From Criibacterium bergeronii (GTDB lineage: Bacteria > Bacillota > Clostridia > Peptostreptococcales > Filifactoraceae): a stretch of 42,750 nt of DNA. The position numbers were made by a program, and so were the translations under genes. Location: contig NZ_MBEW02000016.1 in NCBI RefSeq assembly GCF_001693775.2, forward strand, positions 1 through 42,750. The letters are read 5' to 3'. The notes beneath the pieces were generated by a model that saw only the letters and a program-made list of their open reading frames with translations, was not told the DNA's origin and ran no database searches. This document shows, piece after piece, positions 1 to 9,172 of the stretch (position 1 is its first letter; each line of letters opens with the position of its first letter).

Positions 1-14
1 TGGAGGATTTAAAA

Positions 15-992
15 ATGAAAAAATCACTAATAGCATTACTACTTTCATCAGTAGCCTTACTGTCAGCTTGCTCAGCATCAGGAGAAACAAAAACAGACCT
101 TGAAAAATCAACTACAAATAAAAAATTAAAAATAGGAATAACACAAATAGCTGAACACCCATCCCTTGACATGGTAAGAAAAGGCTTTGAAGAAAAACTA
201 AAAGCTGATGGAGTAGATGCTCAAATTATTTACCAAAGTGCACAAGGCGACCTTTCTGTAGCTAATACCATCGCACAAAGCTTTGTAGATAAAAAAGTAG
301 ATTTAATCTTTGCTATATCCACACCATCTGCTCAAGCGGCAAAAAATGTCACTAGTGATATACCAATAGTATTTGCAGCAGTAACAGACCCTGAGCAATC
401 CGATTTAAAAGCAGAAAATATCACCGGTACATCAGATAAAGCACCGGTAAAATCCCAGTTAGAACTATTTAACAAGCTTGACCCAAGCATAAAAAAAGTC
501 GGTATAGTTTACTCTACTAGCGAAACAAACTCACAAATACAAGTAAAAGAGGCTAAAAAATATGCCACTGAGCTAGGACTGGAAATAGTAGATGTAGGTG
601 TAAATAATATAAATGACTTACCACAAGGTATAGATGCAATGCTTGGAAAGTCCGATGCAGTATACATGATTACAGATAACCTAGTATCAAGCTCACTAGA
701 ATTACTTGCATCAAAAACAAATTCAGCAAAAAAAATCCTAGTTAGTGCAGGTTTATTTGATGACTCCGATGCAGCAAAAAGCATTATGCTTGCAAATGGG
801 GTTTCTTACAAAAGTTTTGGAGAAAAATCAGCCCAAATGGCAGAACAAATCCTACTTCAAAATGTAAAACCATCAACAATCCCATTTTTCTATGCTGAAA
901 AAGGCGAAAATTTTGTTAGTATGGACGTAGTAAAACAAATTGGACTTGATGAAAATAACGAAATTATAAAAAATGCACAAAAACTAAACTAA
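15..992 (+). CDS. ABC transporter substrate-binding lipoprotein (TrpX/COG2984 type)
   Basis: Binding protein of an ABC importer, expected to be lipid-anchored outside the membrane. The 325-residue product starts with a lipoprotein signal (positive N-terminus, hydrophobic stretch, lipobox LLSAC with the acceptor Cys near residue 19). The mature part matches the ABC_sub_bind family (PF04392): an N-lobe opening with KIGITQIAEHPSLD and the pattern FAAVTDPEQS, both typical of the tryptophan/tyrosine-binding TrpX group. The start is set by GGAGG at 3-7. The ligand cannot be read from sequence; aromatic amino acids are known for some relatives. No permease or ATPase follows: the next DNA holds gene remnants. 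A matching permease and ATPase sit at 24641-26309 on the other strand. The promoter lies outside the window. Confidence 0.9.
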   Translation: MKKSLIALLLSSVALLSACSASGETKTDLEKSTTNKKLKIGITQIAEHPSLDMVRKGFEEKLKADGVDAQIIYQSAQGDLSVANTIAQSFVDKKVDLIFAISTPSAQAAKNVTSDIPIVFAAVTDPEQSDLKAENITGTSDKAPVKSQLELFNKLDPSIKKVGIVYSTSETNSQIQVKEAKKYATELGLEIVDVGVNNINDLPQGIDAMLGKSDAVYMITDNLVSSSLELLASKTNSAKKILVSAGLFDDSDAAKSIMLANGVSYKSFGEKSAQMAEQILLQNVKPSTIPFFYAEKGENFVSMDVVKQIGLDENNEIIKNAQKLN

Positions 993-1003
993 TACTAAAC
1001 CCC

Positions 1004-1186
1004 ATGCCTTGTGACACTACTATTATAGTATCAAACGAAGTGGCAAATGGTGTCGGCAAAACAAAAGAAGAACAGGATTTAATTTTATCTCAGATTTTGC
1101 CTAAGATGTTGGTTCCCGGATTTATAACCGTTTCAATCGGTTCAGTTGTCCTTGCAGGAATAATGGCACCTATGATACTTAAATAA
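1004..1186 (+). pseudogene. C-terminal remnant of a membrane transporter
   Basis: A 60-codon open frame begins 11 bases after the binding-protein stop, without a ribosome binding site. It reads like the end of a multi-spanning transporter: a hydrophilic stretch with DTTIIVSNEVANGVG, then one hydrophobic helix (VPGFITVSIGSVVLAGIM) ending in APMILK. The start ATG is probably just an internal Met. The family is not recognised with certainty. The neighbouring M20 amidohydrolase remnant suggests an uptake-plus-hydrolase pair. Most of the gene upstream is missing, so it is scored as a fragment. Confidence 0.5.
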
Positions 1187-1233
1187 TTTTTCTAAATAAT
1201 CATAAATATTTTTATAATTTAGCAGGGGATAAA

Positions 1234-1480
1234 ATGGATATTAAACAATCTTTAAATAATTCAGAAAAATATATAATAGACATGAGGCGTCACTTCCACG
1301 CTCATCCTGAACCATCATTCAAAGAATTTGAGACTACTAAAAAAATAGCTGAAGAACTTGAAAAAATGGGCATAGAATATGAAATACCTCAAGAAGAGCC
1401 AAAAACAGGGGTAATTGGACACATAACTAAAAAATGGTGCAGGTGTATATGCTCAATATGCAATTAACGCACTTAAATAA
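1234..1480 (+). pseudogene. M20 family amidohydrolase/peptidase, internally deleted
   Basis: The first about 68 residues (MRRHFHAHPEPSFKEFET, then EELEKMGIEYE and TGVIGHI) are a clear N-terminus of an M20 aminoacylase/amidohydrolase, a zinc enzyme normally near 390 residues. Its frame stops at 1467. In the +1 frame 1433-1480 encodes NGAGVYAQYAINALK and a stop, which resembles the usual C-terminus of the same family (…NGA-VYAQYAI-). The gene therefore looks like N- and C-terminal ends joined after loss of the whole catalytic and dimerisation core. AGGGG at 1223-1227 still forms a ribosome binding site. It cannot be enzymatically active. Confidence 0.75.
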
Positions 1481-1574
1481 TTTTATACTTATCTAATTAT
1501 CTTTTAGACTTAAAAAATAATATTGATTTTTCTTTTTGCAAAAATGCACCCCCACTTTATCCCCTTTAAAAGTG

Positions 1575-1603
1575 GAAAATGTTTGTGAAACAGAAAATGT
1601 TTG
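1575..1603. repeat. Two direct copies of GAAAATGTTTG
   Basis: GAAAATGTTTG occurs at 1575-1585 and again at 1593-1603, with an 18-base period, about 20 bases upstream of the chemoreceptor promoter. It is preceded by a short CCACTTT/AAAGTGG inverted repeat (1552-1558 and 1569-1575) without a T-run. The position suits a regulator site, but no regulator is recognised. Confidence 0.4.
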
Positions 1604-1622
1604 GAAAAAATATAAAAATTAC

Positions 1623-1651
1623 TTGTCTTTTATTTTTTTTAATATTATAAT
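1623..1651 (+). promoter_or_regulatory. Sigma-A-like promoter of chemoreceptor 1
   Basis: TTGTCT at 1623-1628 and TATAAT at 1646-1651 are separated by 17 bases and lie 47 bases before the start codon at 1698. No other promoter-like pair is closer. Confidence 0.6.
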
Positions 1652-1697
1652 AATTCCTAAGCACTAATGTGTGAAAAAATAAACTTGAGGTGATTAG

Positions 1698-3737
1698 ATG
1701 GAAAAAGAAATAAAAGTTACGACTAAAAAATCAAATTCATTAAAAAGACCAATGGTTTTAGGTTTAGGCACAGCATTTACATTAAGTATCCTAGTGCTCA
1801 TGGGCATAGCCTATTTCTTTTCAAGAGATGCCTTTAAGCAACAAGTAATGAGCGATATGATTACTACCACTCAGCAATCTGCTCAGGTCATAGACTCTCA
1901 AGTACGCATCATAGAAAGCTCTGTTACAGAGCTGGCAAACGCAGATATATTGACAGATCCTGCATTTACCTTTGAGGAAAGAGTAAAGTTTTATCAGTCT
2001 CGTGCTGAAGAGCTAGGCTTTGACATATTTTTCTTCACAGATAAAAGCGGTATGTGTACAAATCTGACACCTACAGCAGACAAACTTGACGTTGCCGATA
2101 CAGACTATTACAAGGCAGCAATACAAGGCGAAGTATTTACTACAAATATAATAGAGGACAAGCTGACCGGCAAACAAGTAATAATAACCGCAGCACCATA
2201 CTATATAGACGGCCAAATAGCAGGTATATTTGCCGGCATAAAAAACACTTCATTTTTGAATGATTTATGCAAGTCATTCAAGTGGGGAAAAAGTGGAATA
2301 ATCGCCCTCTACGATACAAACACCACTACTGTAATAGGACATACAAACCCTGAAATAGCACAAAGCGGTCTAAATATACTCAAAAAGGCAAAAGAGGACA
2401 GCTCTTATAAAGAAGTAGCAGATTTCTTTGAAACTAAAGTTTCAAAGTCAGAAATGGGAGCAGGAGAATATTTCTTTCATGGCTCTACAAAATTTTCAGG
2501 ATTTTTCAATATCAAAGATAGAGGCATGACAGTCTTGATATCTATTGACCAAGACGAAATTTTAGCACCATTATACAATATGATAAAAATACTTATAATA
2601 GTAGCACTAATAGCACTTGTTATAGTAGATTTAATAGTATACAAGGCAGCATCACTTATCGCCCGCGGTATAGGCAATCTTGAAAAAGACATCAAAAAAA
2701 TAGCTCAGCTAGACTTAATCTCAAAATCAGAAAAAGACTATTCAAAGAGAACCGATGAAGTCGGTAGAATTTATGACTCTATAGTAGATATGAGGACTAA
2801 TATAGCCGGCATAAGCCACACTATAAAAAATGCTACTACAAATTTGGCTACTGCGATAGAAAATATCACAGGTAGAGCACAACAGGCATCAAACATAACA
2901 TCTCAGATGGCGTCCAGCGTAGACGAAATAGCACAAGGTGCAACCTCACAGGCACAAGAAAGTCAAACGGCAGTAGAAAACGTAGAAAGCACATCTCAAT
3001 CATTAGACACTATGCACGACTCAATAGATGGATTAATAGAGTCTATAAGACAAATAGATGCAAAGAAAAATGAAGGACAAGTATCACTAGACGAATTGTT
3101 ACAATATACAAATCAAACAAAGGCCTCTGCTCAAGAAGTATCACAAATAATAAACGATACAAACCAATCAGCAGAGCAAATATCAAAAGCCAGTGAAATG
3201 ATACAATCTATATCAGACCAAACAAATCTATTAGCACTAAATGCAGCAATAGAGGCAGCAAGAGCCGGTGAGGCAGGCAAAGGCTTTGCCGTAGTTGCAG
3301 AAGAAATCAGAAAATTAGCTGAGCAATCAGCAGGCTTTACTGACGAGATAAGAGGAGTAATAGACACATTAAAGCAAAAGACTGCAAGTGCAGTTGATAC
3401 TATGGTAAAAGTCGCTGAAATAGTAAATATTCAGGATGCAAAATCACAAGACGCTATGCAAAAATTCTCAGAAATCGCAGACGCAATAACCAAGAGTAAA
3501 TCCACTATCGACAGTGTAAATGATGCCTCAAATGTAGTATCCGATGCAAACAAAAACATATCATCAGTGATACAAAATCTATCAGCACTATCAGAGGAAA
3601 ATGCAGCAGCTACACAGGAGATATCTGCATCTACACAAGAACAGGCATCTACATTTGAGCAGATAGTAGACGAGACAGAGTCACTGAAAGAATTGTCACA
3701 AGACTTAGAAAACACAGTAAACAAAATACAAGTATAA
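1698..3737 (+). CDS. Methyl-accepting chemotaxis protein 1 (dCACHE sensor)
   Basis: Membrane chemoreceptor that passes ligand signals to CheA/CheW. Layout of the 679 residues: TM1 about 22-42, an extracytoplasmic double-CACHE-type sensor about 45-290 (core pattern [15 protein letters not shown] … [12 protein letters not shown]), TM2 about 296-316, HAMP-like linker, then the cytoplasmic methyl-accepting coiled coil. The hairpin tip [20 protein letters not shown], which binds CheA/CheW, is intact near residue 510. RBS GAGGTG at 1686-1691 supports the start. The unit is monocistronic: own promoter upstream and a strong terminator after it. CACHE sensors often bind amino acids or organic acids, but no binding motif is clear enough to name the ligand. 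Confidence 0.92.
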   Translation: MEKEIKVTTKKSNSLKRPMVLGLGTAFTLSILVLMGIAYFFSRDAFKQQVMSDMITTTQQSAQVIDSQVRIIESSVTELANADILTDPAFTFEERVKFYQSRAEELGFDIFFFTDKSGMCTNLTPTADKLDVADTDYYKAAIQGEVFTTNIIEDKLTGKQVIITAAPYYIDGQIAGIFAGIKNTSFLNDLCKSFKWGKSGIIALYDTNTTTVIGHTNPEIAQSGLNILKKAKEDSSYKEVADFFETKVSKSEMGAGEYFFHGSTKFSGFFNIKDRGMTVLISIDQDEILAPLYNMIKILIIVALIALVIVDLIVYKAASLIARGIGNLEKDIKKIAQLDLISKSEKDYSKRTDEVGRIYDSIVDMRTNIAGISHTIKNATTNLATAIENITGRAQQASNITSQMASSVDEIAQGATSQAQESQTAVENVESTSQSLDTMHDSIDGLIESIRQIDAKKNEGQVSLDELLQYTNQTKASAQEVSQIINDTNQSAEQISKASEMIQSISDQTNLLALNAAIEAARAGEAGKGFAVVAEEIRKLAEQSAGFTDEIRGVIDTLKQKTASAVDTMVKVAEIVNIQDAKSQDAMQKFSEIADAITKSKSTIDSVNDASNVVSDANKNISSVIQNLSALSEENAAATQEISASTQEQASTFEQIVDETESLKELSQDLENTVNKIQV

Positions 3738-3814
3738 TCACTAACTAGCTATCACAAAATGCAAACCTTGTATTTAAATTAGACTTATCCCGACTTACTT
3801 TATAAATAAAAAAT

Positions 3815-3863
3815 AAATTAAACCCAATTATTTAAAAATTAAATACTTGGGTTTAATTTTTTA
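3815..3863 (+). terminator. Rho-independent terminator after chemoreceptor 1
   Basis: A 13-base perfect stem (AAATTAAACCCAA at 3815-3827 with its complement at 3847-3859) is followed by a T-run. It isolates the chemoreceptor from glgP. Confidence 0.85.
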
Positions 3864-3913
3864 TGGTAAAATATATTATAATAATTTAAGTAAAATATAA
3901 AGAGGAGCCGCCC

Positions 3914-6238
3914 ATGATTAATAATTTAAACCAATTGAGCGAAAAAATTTATAATACTGATTTTAAATCATTAGATAATGAACAAATATATAAAGTGTTA
4001 AGCGAATTATCAAACCAAATGCTACTACAAAGAAAGCAAAACTCAAAAGATAAAAGAAAATTATATTACTTATCAGCAGAGTTTTTAATAGGCAAATTAC
4101 TTAAAAATAACTTAGAAAATTTAGGAATTAGAGACGAAATAGAAAAAATCCTATTAGAAAATGGAAAAACCTTAGCTCAAATAGAAGCTGTAGAACCTGA
4201 GCCATCCTTAGGTAATGGCGGTCTTGGCAGACTTGCCAGCTGTTTCCTAGACTCACTTACATCACTGGACTTAAAAGGTGATGGTGTAGGAATAAATTAC
4301 CATTTAGGGTTGTTTAAACAAACCTTTAAAAATAATTCACAACTAGAAATACCAAATCCATGGCTTGAAAAAAGTAACGCCCTTATAAAAACGGACGTAA
4401 CAAACATAGTAAAATTTGGTGACCTAGAATTAAAAGCCGTTATGTATGATTTACCAATATCAGGCTCAGGGCAAACTTCAAACACCCTACACCTGTTTGA
4501 TATTGAAACCGCAGATGAATCCATAGTAAAAGATGGCATAAATTTTGATAAAAAAGATATTAAAAAAAATCTTACCCTATTTTTATATCCTGATGATAGT
4601 GACCTTGACGGCAGACACCTTAGAATATATCAACAATACTTTATGGTCTGCAACGCAGCTTATCTAATCTTAAAAGAGTTACAAGACAACGGACACAGCC
4701 TTGATGAACTTGACAAATATGCAGTCGTGCAAATAAACGACACTCACCCATCTATGATAATACCTGAGCTAATCAGACAGCTTACACAAAACGGCATAGC
4801 CTTTGAAAGAGCAGTCGAAATAGTGACAAATACTTGTGCATATACAAATCACACCATATTGTTGGAGGCACTTGAAAAATGGCCATATGAAAGCCTAAAG
4901 CAGATTGTACCTCAGCTAATTCCTATAATAAATAAATTAAACGAAATAATAACAGAAAAATATCCGGAAAATGAAAGCCTTCATATAGTTAGAAACGTTC
5001 CGATGAAGTTTAAAAAGGTAAGTAGCATCAACAAACCTTACTATATACTAAAAAATATTAAAATCGTACACATGGCAACCATGGCTATACATTTTTCAAA
5101 AAGCACAAACGGTGTAGCTCAGCTCCATACCGATATATTGAAAGAAGATACCTTGAAAGATTTTTATAAAATTTATCCCGAAAAATTTTCCAATAAGACA
5201 AACGGGATAAGCTTCAGAAGATTTATGTATTATTCAAATAGACAGCTATCAGATTATATCACCAAATTAATTGGAGATGGATACAAAAAAGACAGCAATA
5301 AGTTAAAAGAGCTGATGAAATACATTGACGATGAAAAAGTATTAAATAAATTTGCACAAATAAAAAAAGATGCTAAGATAAATCTCTCAAATTATATAAA
5401 AGAAACTGAAAATATTTACCTTGATGACAGCTACATCTTTGACGTACAGATAAAAAGACTGCACGAATACAAAAGACAGCAAATGAATGCACTTTATGTC
5501 ATAGACACCTATTTAAAAATAAAAAAAGGCATCTACCCTGCCCACCCAATATGCGTAATATTTGGAGCAAAAGCTGCCCCAGCCTACACAATGGCTAAAA
5601 ACATAATACATTTGATATTATGCCTGCAACAACTGATTGAAAATGATAAAGATGTGCAAAAACACTTAAAAGTCATAATGGTTACCAATTATAATGTAGA
5701 TTATGCAGAAAAAATTATCCCTGCCGCAGACATATCTGAGCAAATATCCCTTGCATCTAAAGAGGCGTCAGGCACAGGAAATATGAAAATGATGCTCAAC
5801 GGAGCAGTAACTATTGGCACAATGGATGGAGCAAATGTCGAAATAGCTGAATATGTGGGTAAAGAAAATATATACATCTTCGGCAAATCTGCCCAAGAGG
5901 TAATAAAACTATACGAAACAAATGGATATAAGAGCAGTGAAATTTATGAAAACAATCAAGCTGTAAAAGACGCAGTCGACTTTATAATCTCAGACGAATT
6001 AAATAAATACGCAGATTTAACCAAGCTTGAGGCATTACACTATGACCTGATAACCAAAGACTGGTTTATGGCACTACTTGATTTGCAAGATTATATAAAG
6101 GTTAAAAACAAATTAATCGAAAAATACAATGACCCTATAGCATATAGAAAAATGTCACTTGTAAATATAGCTAATTCCGGATATTTTTCAGCAGATAGAA
6201 CAATACAGGATTATAACAATGACATTTGGAAATTATAA
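3914..6238 (+). CDS. glgP: Glycogen/maltodextrin phosphorylase
   Basis: Cytoplasmic GT35 enzyme that phosphorolyses alpha-1,4-glucan ends to glucose-1-phosphate with pyridoxal phosphate. The 774-residue length fits compact clostridial members. Family signatures are YYLSAEFLIGKLL, PSLGNGGLGRLASCFLDS, INDTHPSM, the DVQIKRLHEYKRQ block, and EASGTGNMK, whose Lys near residue 625 is the expected PLP Schiff-base residue. GAGGAG at 3902-3907 sets the start. No glycogen synthase, branching or ADP-glucose gene lies beside it, so whether it degrades glycogen or imported maltodextrins is not shown. It appears monocistronic; the next gene is 117 bases away. Confidence 0.95.
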   Translation: MINNLNQLSEKIYNTDFKSLDNEQIYKVLSELSNQMLLQRKQNSKDKRKLYYLSAEFLIGKLLKNNLENLGIRDEIEKILLENGKTLAQIEAVEPEPSLGNGGLGRLASCFLDSLTSLDLKGDGVGINYHLGLFKQTFKNNSQLEIPNPWLEKSNALIKTDVTNIVKFGDLELKAVMYDLPISGSGQTSNTLHLFDIETADESIVKDGINFDKKDIKKNLTLFLYPDDSDLDGRHLRIYQQYFMVCNAAYLILKELQDNGHSLDELDKYAVVQINDTHPSMIIPELIRQLTQNGIAFERAVEIVTNTCAYTNHTILLEALEKWPYESLKQIVPQLIPIINKLNEIITEKYPENESLHIVRNVPMKFKKVSSINKPYYILKNIKIVHMATMAIHFSKSTNGVAQLHTDILKEDTLKDFYKIYPEKFSNKTNGISFRRFMYYSNRQLSDYITKLIGDGYKKDSNKLKELMKYIDDEKVLNKFAQIKKDAKINLSNYIKETENIYLDDSYIFDVQIKRLHEYKRQQMNALYVIDTYLKIKKGIYPAHPICVIFGAKAAPAYTMAKNIIHLILCLQQLIENDKDVQKHLKVIMVTNYNVDYAEKIIPAADISEQISLASKEASGTGNMKMMLNGAVTIGTMDGANVEIAEYVGKENIYIFGKSAQEVIKLYETNGYKSSEIYENNQAVKDAVDFIISDELNKYADLTKLEALHYDLITKDWFMALLDLQDYIKVKNKLIEKYNDPIAYRKMSLVNIANSGYFSADRTIQDYNNDIWKL

Positions 6239-6355
6239 TACTAATTCTAATAGGACTTGTAAATTTGAAAATAATAAAGTATACTAATAATTAAAAATTA
6301 GTGATTTATCATAAATATATCACTTAATTTACCCCTATATATAAAGGAGTGTACA

Positions 6356-6712
6356 ATGTCTGTATCTTACAAAAATCAAATGGGTAATGTTACAATTGAC
6401 AAAGATGTCATAAAAAAAATAGCCAGTTATGCCACTAAAGAGTCCTATGGCTTAGTAGGCATGGCATCAAAAGATAAAAAAACAGGTATAGTAGAGCTAC
6501 TTAACTTTTTGGACTCCAGTAAAGGCGTAAATATCGAAATACAAGACGGCTTGGTTTACGTTGAGCTATTCGTTATAGTACAATATGGAGTAAAAGTTTC
6601 AGTAGTCGCTGACAATTTAATAGAAAAAGTTAAATATGACATAGAAAATCAAACAGACTTAAAAGTCAAAAAAGTGACAGTAAATGTACAAGGCGTGAAA
6701 GTATCAAAATAA
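6356..6712 (+). CDS. Asp23/Gls24 family protein (YloU-like)
   Basis: Small 118-residue protein of the Asp23/DUF322 family, linked in Firmicutes to envelope stress and often membrane-associated through partners; its biochemical role is not settled. Features seen are GNVTIDKDVIKKIASYA near the N-terminus, the ESYGLVGMA turn, and the ending VNVQGVKVSK typical of YloU-type members. There is no signal or membrane segment. AAGGAG at 6343-6348 supports the start. It sits 19 bases before fakA, reproducing the widely conserved yloU-yloV order, so the two are probably co-transcribed. Confidence 0.88.
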   Translation: MSVSYKNQMGNVTIDKDVIKKIASYATKESYGLVGMASKDKKTGIVELLNFLDSSKGVNIEIQDGLVYVELFVIVQYGVKVSVVADNLIEKVKYDIENQTDLKVKKVTVNVQGVKVSK

Positions 6713-6731
6713 ACAATAAGGAGCAGATTGG

Positions 6732-8405
6732 ATGCAAACTATCAAACCCGCAATGCTCAAAGATATGTTCATCGGAGGAGCAGATAATCTAATAAATAAT
6801 AAGGAGTATGTAGATAGACTCAATGTCTTTCCGGTCCCTGACGGTGATACAGGTACAAATATGTCACTGACATTGAAATCTGCAATCGAAGAGCTAAAAA
6901 ATATAAATGACGCAGATATGACTAAAATAGGAGAGGCTGTAAAAAAAGGTTCATTGATGGGAGCAAGAGGAAACTCAGGCGTCATACTATCACAAATACT
7001 CAGAGGATTTGCCAGATATATCGATGATAAACAAGAGCTTGGTATTAAAGATTTTGCTTACGCCTTAGACTCTTCTACAAAAGTAGCTTATAAAGCAGTA
7101 ATCAAACCGGTCGAAGGTACAATCCTTACCGTTATAAGAGAAACAGCAGAATTTGCTACCGGTTCATACAATAATTATGATAACTTTAACATTTTCTTTG
7201 ACGATATTATAGTAGCAGCAAATACCAGCCTAAAAAATACGCCAAATCTATTAAAAGAGTTAAAACAAGCAAATGTTGTAGACTCAGGCGGACAAGGCTT
7301 TGTATTTTTCTTAGAAGGAATGATTAAAACTTTTAAAGGTGAAAAATTAATCATTCACGCTGATAAAACCTTGACCAACGAACACAGTGCAATAAATCAG
7401 CAAGACAGATTATTTGAAGAGGACATTCATATCTTTGATGAGATGCCTGAATTTGGATACTGTACTGAATTTATGCTAAAATCCGACAAAATTACTCCAC
7501 AAGGTTTACAAGAAAAAATACAAGACCTTGGTAATTCACTAATAGTAGTTGGAGCGGATGACATTATAAAAATCCATATTCACTCAAACAACCCCGGTCA
7601 TGTACTAGAAATCGCTGGTAGCTACGGAGAGCTAGACAGACTAAAAATCGAAAATATGAGACTTGAATTTACCGATAGACTTGCTCAAAATAAACAAGCT
7701 CAAGGCAAAACTGACGAAGTCCAAACAAAAAAAGAAAAAGAAAACCAAAAATCCTTTGCAATAATAAGCGTTGCTACAGGAGACGGCATCACAAATATTA
7801 TGGAAGAATCCGGAGTAGACTACGTCATCGAAGGCGGTCAGACCATGAACCCTAGCACTCAAGACTTCCTGAACGCAATTAATGCACTAAAAGAAACTGA
7901 CATAATCATAATGCCAAATAACTCCAACATTATAATGGCAGCTGAGCAGGCTCAGGAAATGAGTGAAAAAAACGTAAAAGTGCTTAGAACCAAAGAAATA
8001 CCTCAAGCAATAGAGGCTCTTATATCAATGGACTTTTTCGGCAGCTTTGATGAAAACGTCCAAAAAATGTCAGATGCACTTGACAATGTAAAAAGCGGTC
8101 AAGTTACCTTTGCAGTTAGAGATACCGAGCAAGATGGTCTTACAATAAAAAAAGACGATATAATCGGTCTTTCAGGCAAAAAAATACTAGCTAGCGAAAA
8201 AACTATCAATGCTGCTGTAAAAAAACTATTGGATAACATGGTCGATGAAGACAGCGAGCTTGTGACAGTATATTACGGCAAAGATGTAAATGGCAAAGAT
8301 AGCAAAGCTCTTAACGATGAGCTTGCAAAGCTTTATCCTGATCTAGAAATAGATTTTTTCTACGGTGGACAGCCTGTCTATTATTATATAATAAGTGTAG
8401 AATAA
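6732..8405 (+). CDS. fakA: Fatty acid kinase catalytic subunit FakA (YloV/DAK2 family)
   Basis: ATP-dependent kinase that phosphorylates fatty acids held by a FakB/DegV-type carrier, feeding acyl-phosphates to phospholipid synthesis. The N-terminal DhaL/DAK2 domain (about 1-200) carries the Mg-ATP motif FPVPDGDTGTNMSLTL and GARGNSGVILSQILRGF. A middle domain contains PEFGYCTEFML and KIHIHSNNPG; the C-terminal DegV-like domain follows from about 330 with GGQTMNPSTQDFLNAI and IIMPNNSNI. At 557 residues it has the normal length. The start has AAGGAG at 6718-6723. No FakB gene is in the window. Coupling to the Asp23-like gene upstream is conserved across Firmicutes. Confidence 0.93.
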   Translation: MQTIKPAMLKDMFIGGADNLINNKEYVDRLNVFPVPDGDTGTNMSLTLKSAIEELKNINDADMTKIGEAVKKGSLMGARGNSGVILSQILRGFARYIDDKQELGIKDFAYALDSSTKVAYKAVIKPVEGTILTVIRETAEFATGSYNNYDNFNIFFDDIIVAANTSLKNTPNLLKELKQANVVDSGGQGFVFFLEGMIKTFKGEKLIIHADKTLTNEHSAINQQDRLFEEDIHIFDEMPEFGYCTEFMLKSDKITPQGLQEKIQDLGNSLIVVGADDIIKIHIHSNNPGHVLEIAGSYGELDRLKIENMRLEFTDRLAQNKQAQGKTDEVQTKKEKENQKSFAIISVATGDGITNIMEESGVDYVIEGGQTMNPSTQDFLNAINALKETDIIIMPNNSNIIMAAEQAQEMSEKNVKVLRTKEIPQAIEALISMDFFGSFDENVQKMSDALDNVKSGQVTFAVRDTEQDGLTIKKDDIIGLSGKKILASEKTINAAVKKLLDNMVDEDSELVTVYYGKDVNGKDSKALNDELAKLYPDLEIDFFYGGQPVYYYIISVE

Positions 8406-8485
8406 ATTTAGATAATTAATTTAAATTTGGGTATATTAATTATTAAATATAAATATTTAAATTTGCATATTATATAAAAAAATAT

Positions 8486-8514
8486 TTGAAAAAAAGCTAT
8501 TAGTATAGTACAAT
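8486..8514 (+). promoter_or_regulatory. Sigma-A-like promoter before the SEC-C gene
   Basis: TTGAAA at 8486-8491 and TACAAT at 8509-8514 have a 17-base spacer and lie 44 bases before the SEC-C start codon. The fakA-SEC-C gap has no clear terminator, so read-through may add to expression. Confidence 0.5.
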
Positions 8515-8557
8515 ATAGTTTATTGTAGAAATCATAATCAAAGGAGATTAACGTTTA

Positions 8558-9070
8558 ATGGCAAGTATGTACAAACAGTGGTCAAAAAAAGCTTATGAAA
8601 TAACCACACAGCAAGAATACGACACATTTTGGAATTGGTATCTACCAATAGAAAAAGATATTTACGAAAAAATACTAAAGAATAAGGACAAAGTATTTGA
8701 AGGTACGCTAAAATCCTTAGCAGAAGAATTTAAAGTAGAGCCACTTACTATGATTGGATTTATTGACGGTATAAATTCAAGTCTTAAAGAAAAATATGAT
8801 ATGGAAAGCTTGGATGAAGATACTCAAATCAAATTTGATATTGATTTTGAAAAACTTTATTACAATATGCAAGAGGCTACAGCTGAATGGTTATATACGC
8901 TACCTGAATGGGAAGACATCCTAACTCAGGAAAAAAGAGACGAAATAACTAAAGAATACAAAAAAAGTAAGATTGTAGTCCATAAAGAGCCAAAAATAGG
9001 CAGAAATGATCCTTGCCCTTGTGGTAGCGGTCTTAAATATAAAAAGTGTCATGGCAAGGACGCTCTATAA
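8558..9070 (+). CDS. SEC-C metal-binding domain protein
   Basis: A 170-residue soluble protein. The last about 25 residues form a SEC-C zinc-binding motif, [19 protein letters not shown], with the CxC…CH ligands known from the SecA tail. The preceding 140 residues are charged and helix-rich, with a [16 protein letters not shown] stretch, and match no family I can name. SEC-C tails mediate contacts with SecB or ribosomes in SecA; the function here is unknown. AAGGAG at 8541-8546 sets the start. It is followed by rpsA about 100 bases on. Confidence 0.8.
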   Translation: MASMYKQWSKKAYEITTQQEYDTFWNWYLPIEKDIYEKILKNKDKVFEGTLKSLAEEFKVEPLTMIGFIDGINSSLKEKYDMESLDEDTQIKFDIDFEKLYYNMQEATAEWLYTLPEWEDILTQEKRDEITKEYKKSKIVVHKEPKIGRNDPCPCGSGLKYKKCHGKDAL

Positions 9071-9172
9071 GGTTTAAAAATATAAAGACATATTATCAAC
9101 TTAAAGTCCAAAACAAACCCTGTACTTTAATTGAAATTTAATAATATGTTCAATAACAAGGAGAATTTAATT

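Noticed and set aside
6239-6340. Terminator after glgP (AGTGAT/ATCACT near 6300-6334)
   Set aside because: The stem is short, the loop AT-rich and there is no T-run; not reported as a terminator.
9131-9172. Upstream ATG start of the S1 gene
   Set aside because: No ribosome binding site precedes 9131, whereas AAGGAG fits 9173, and homologues begin near MxEFNET.
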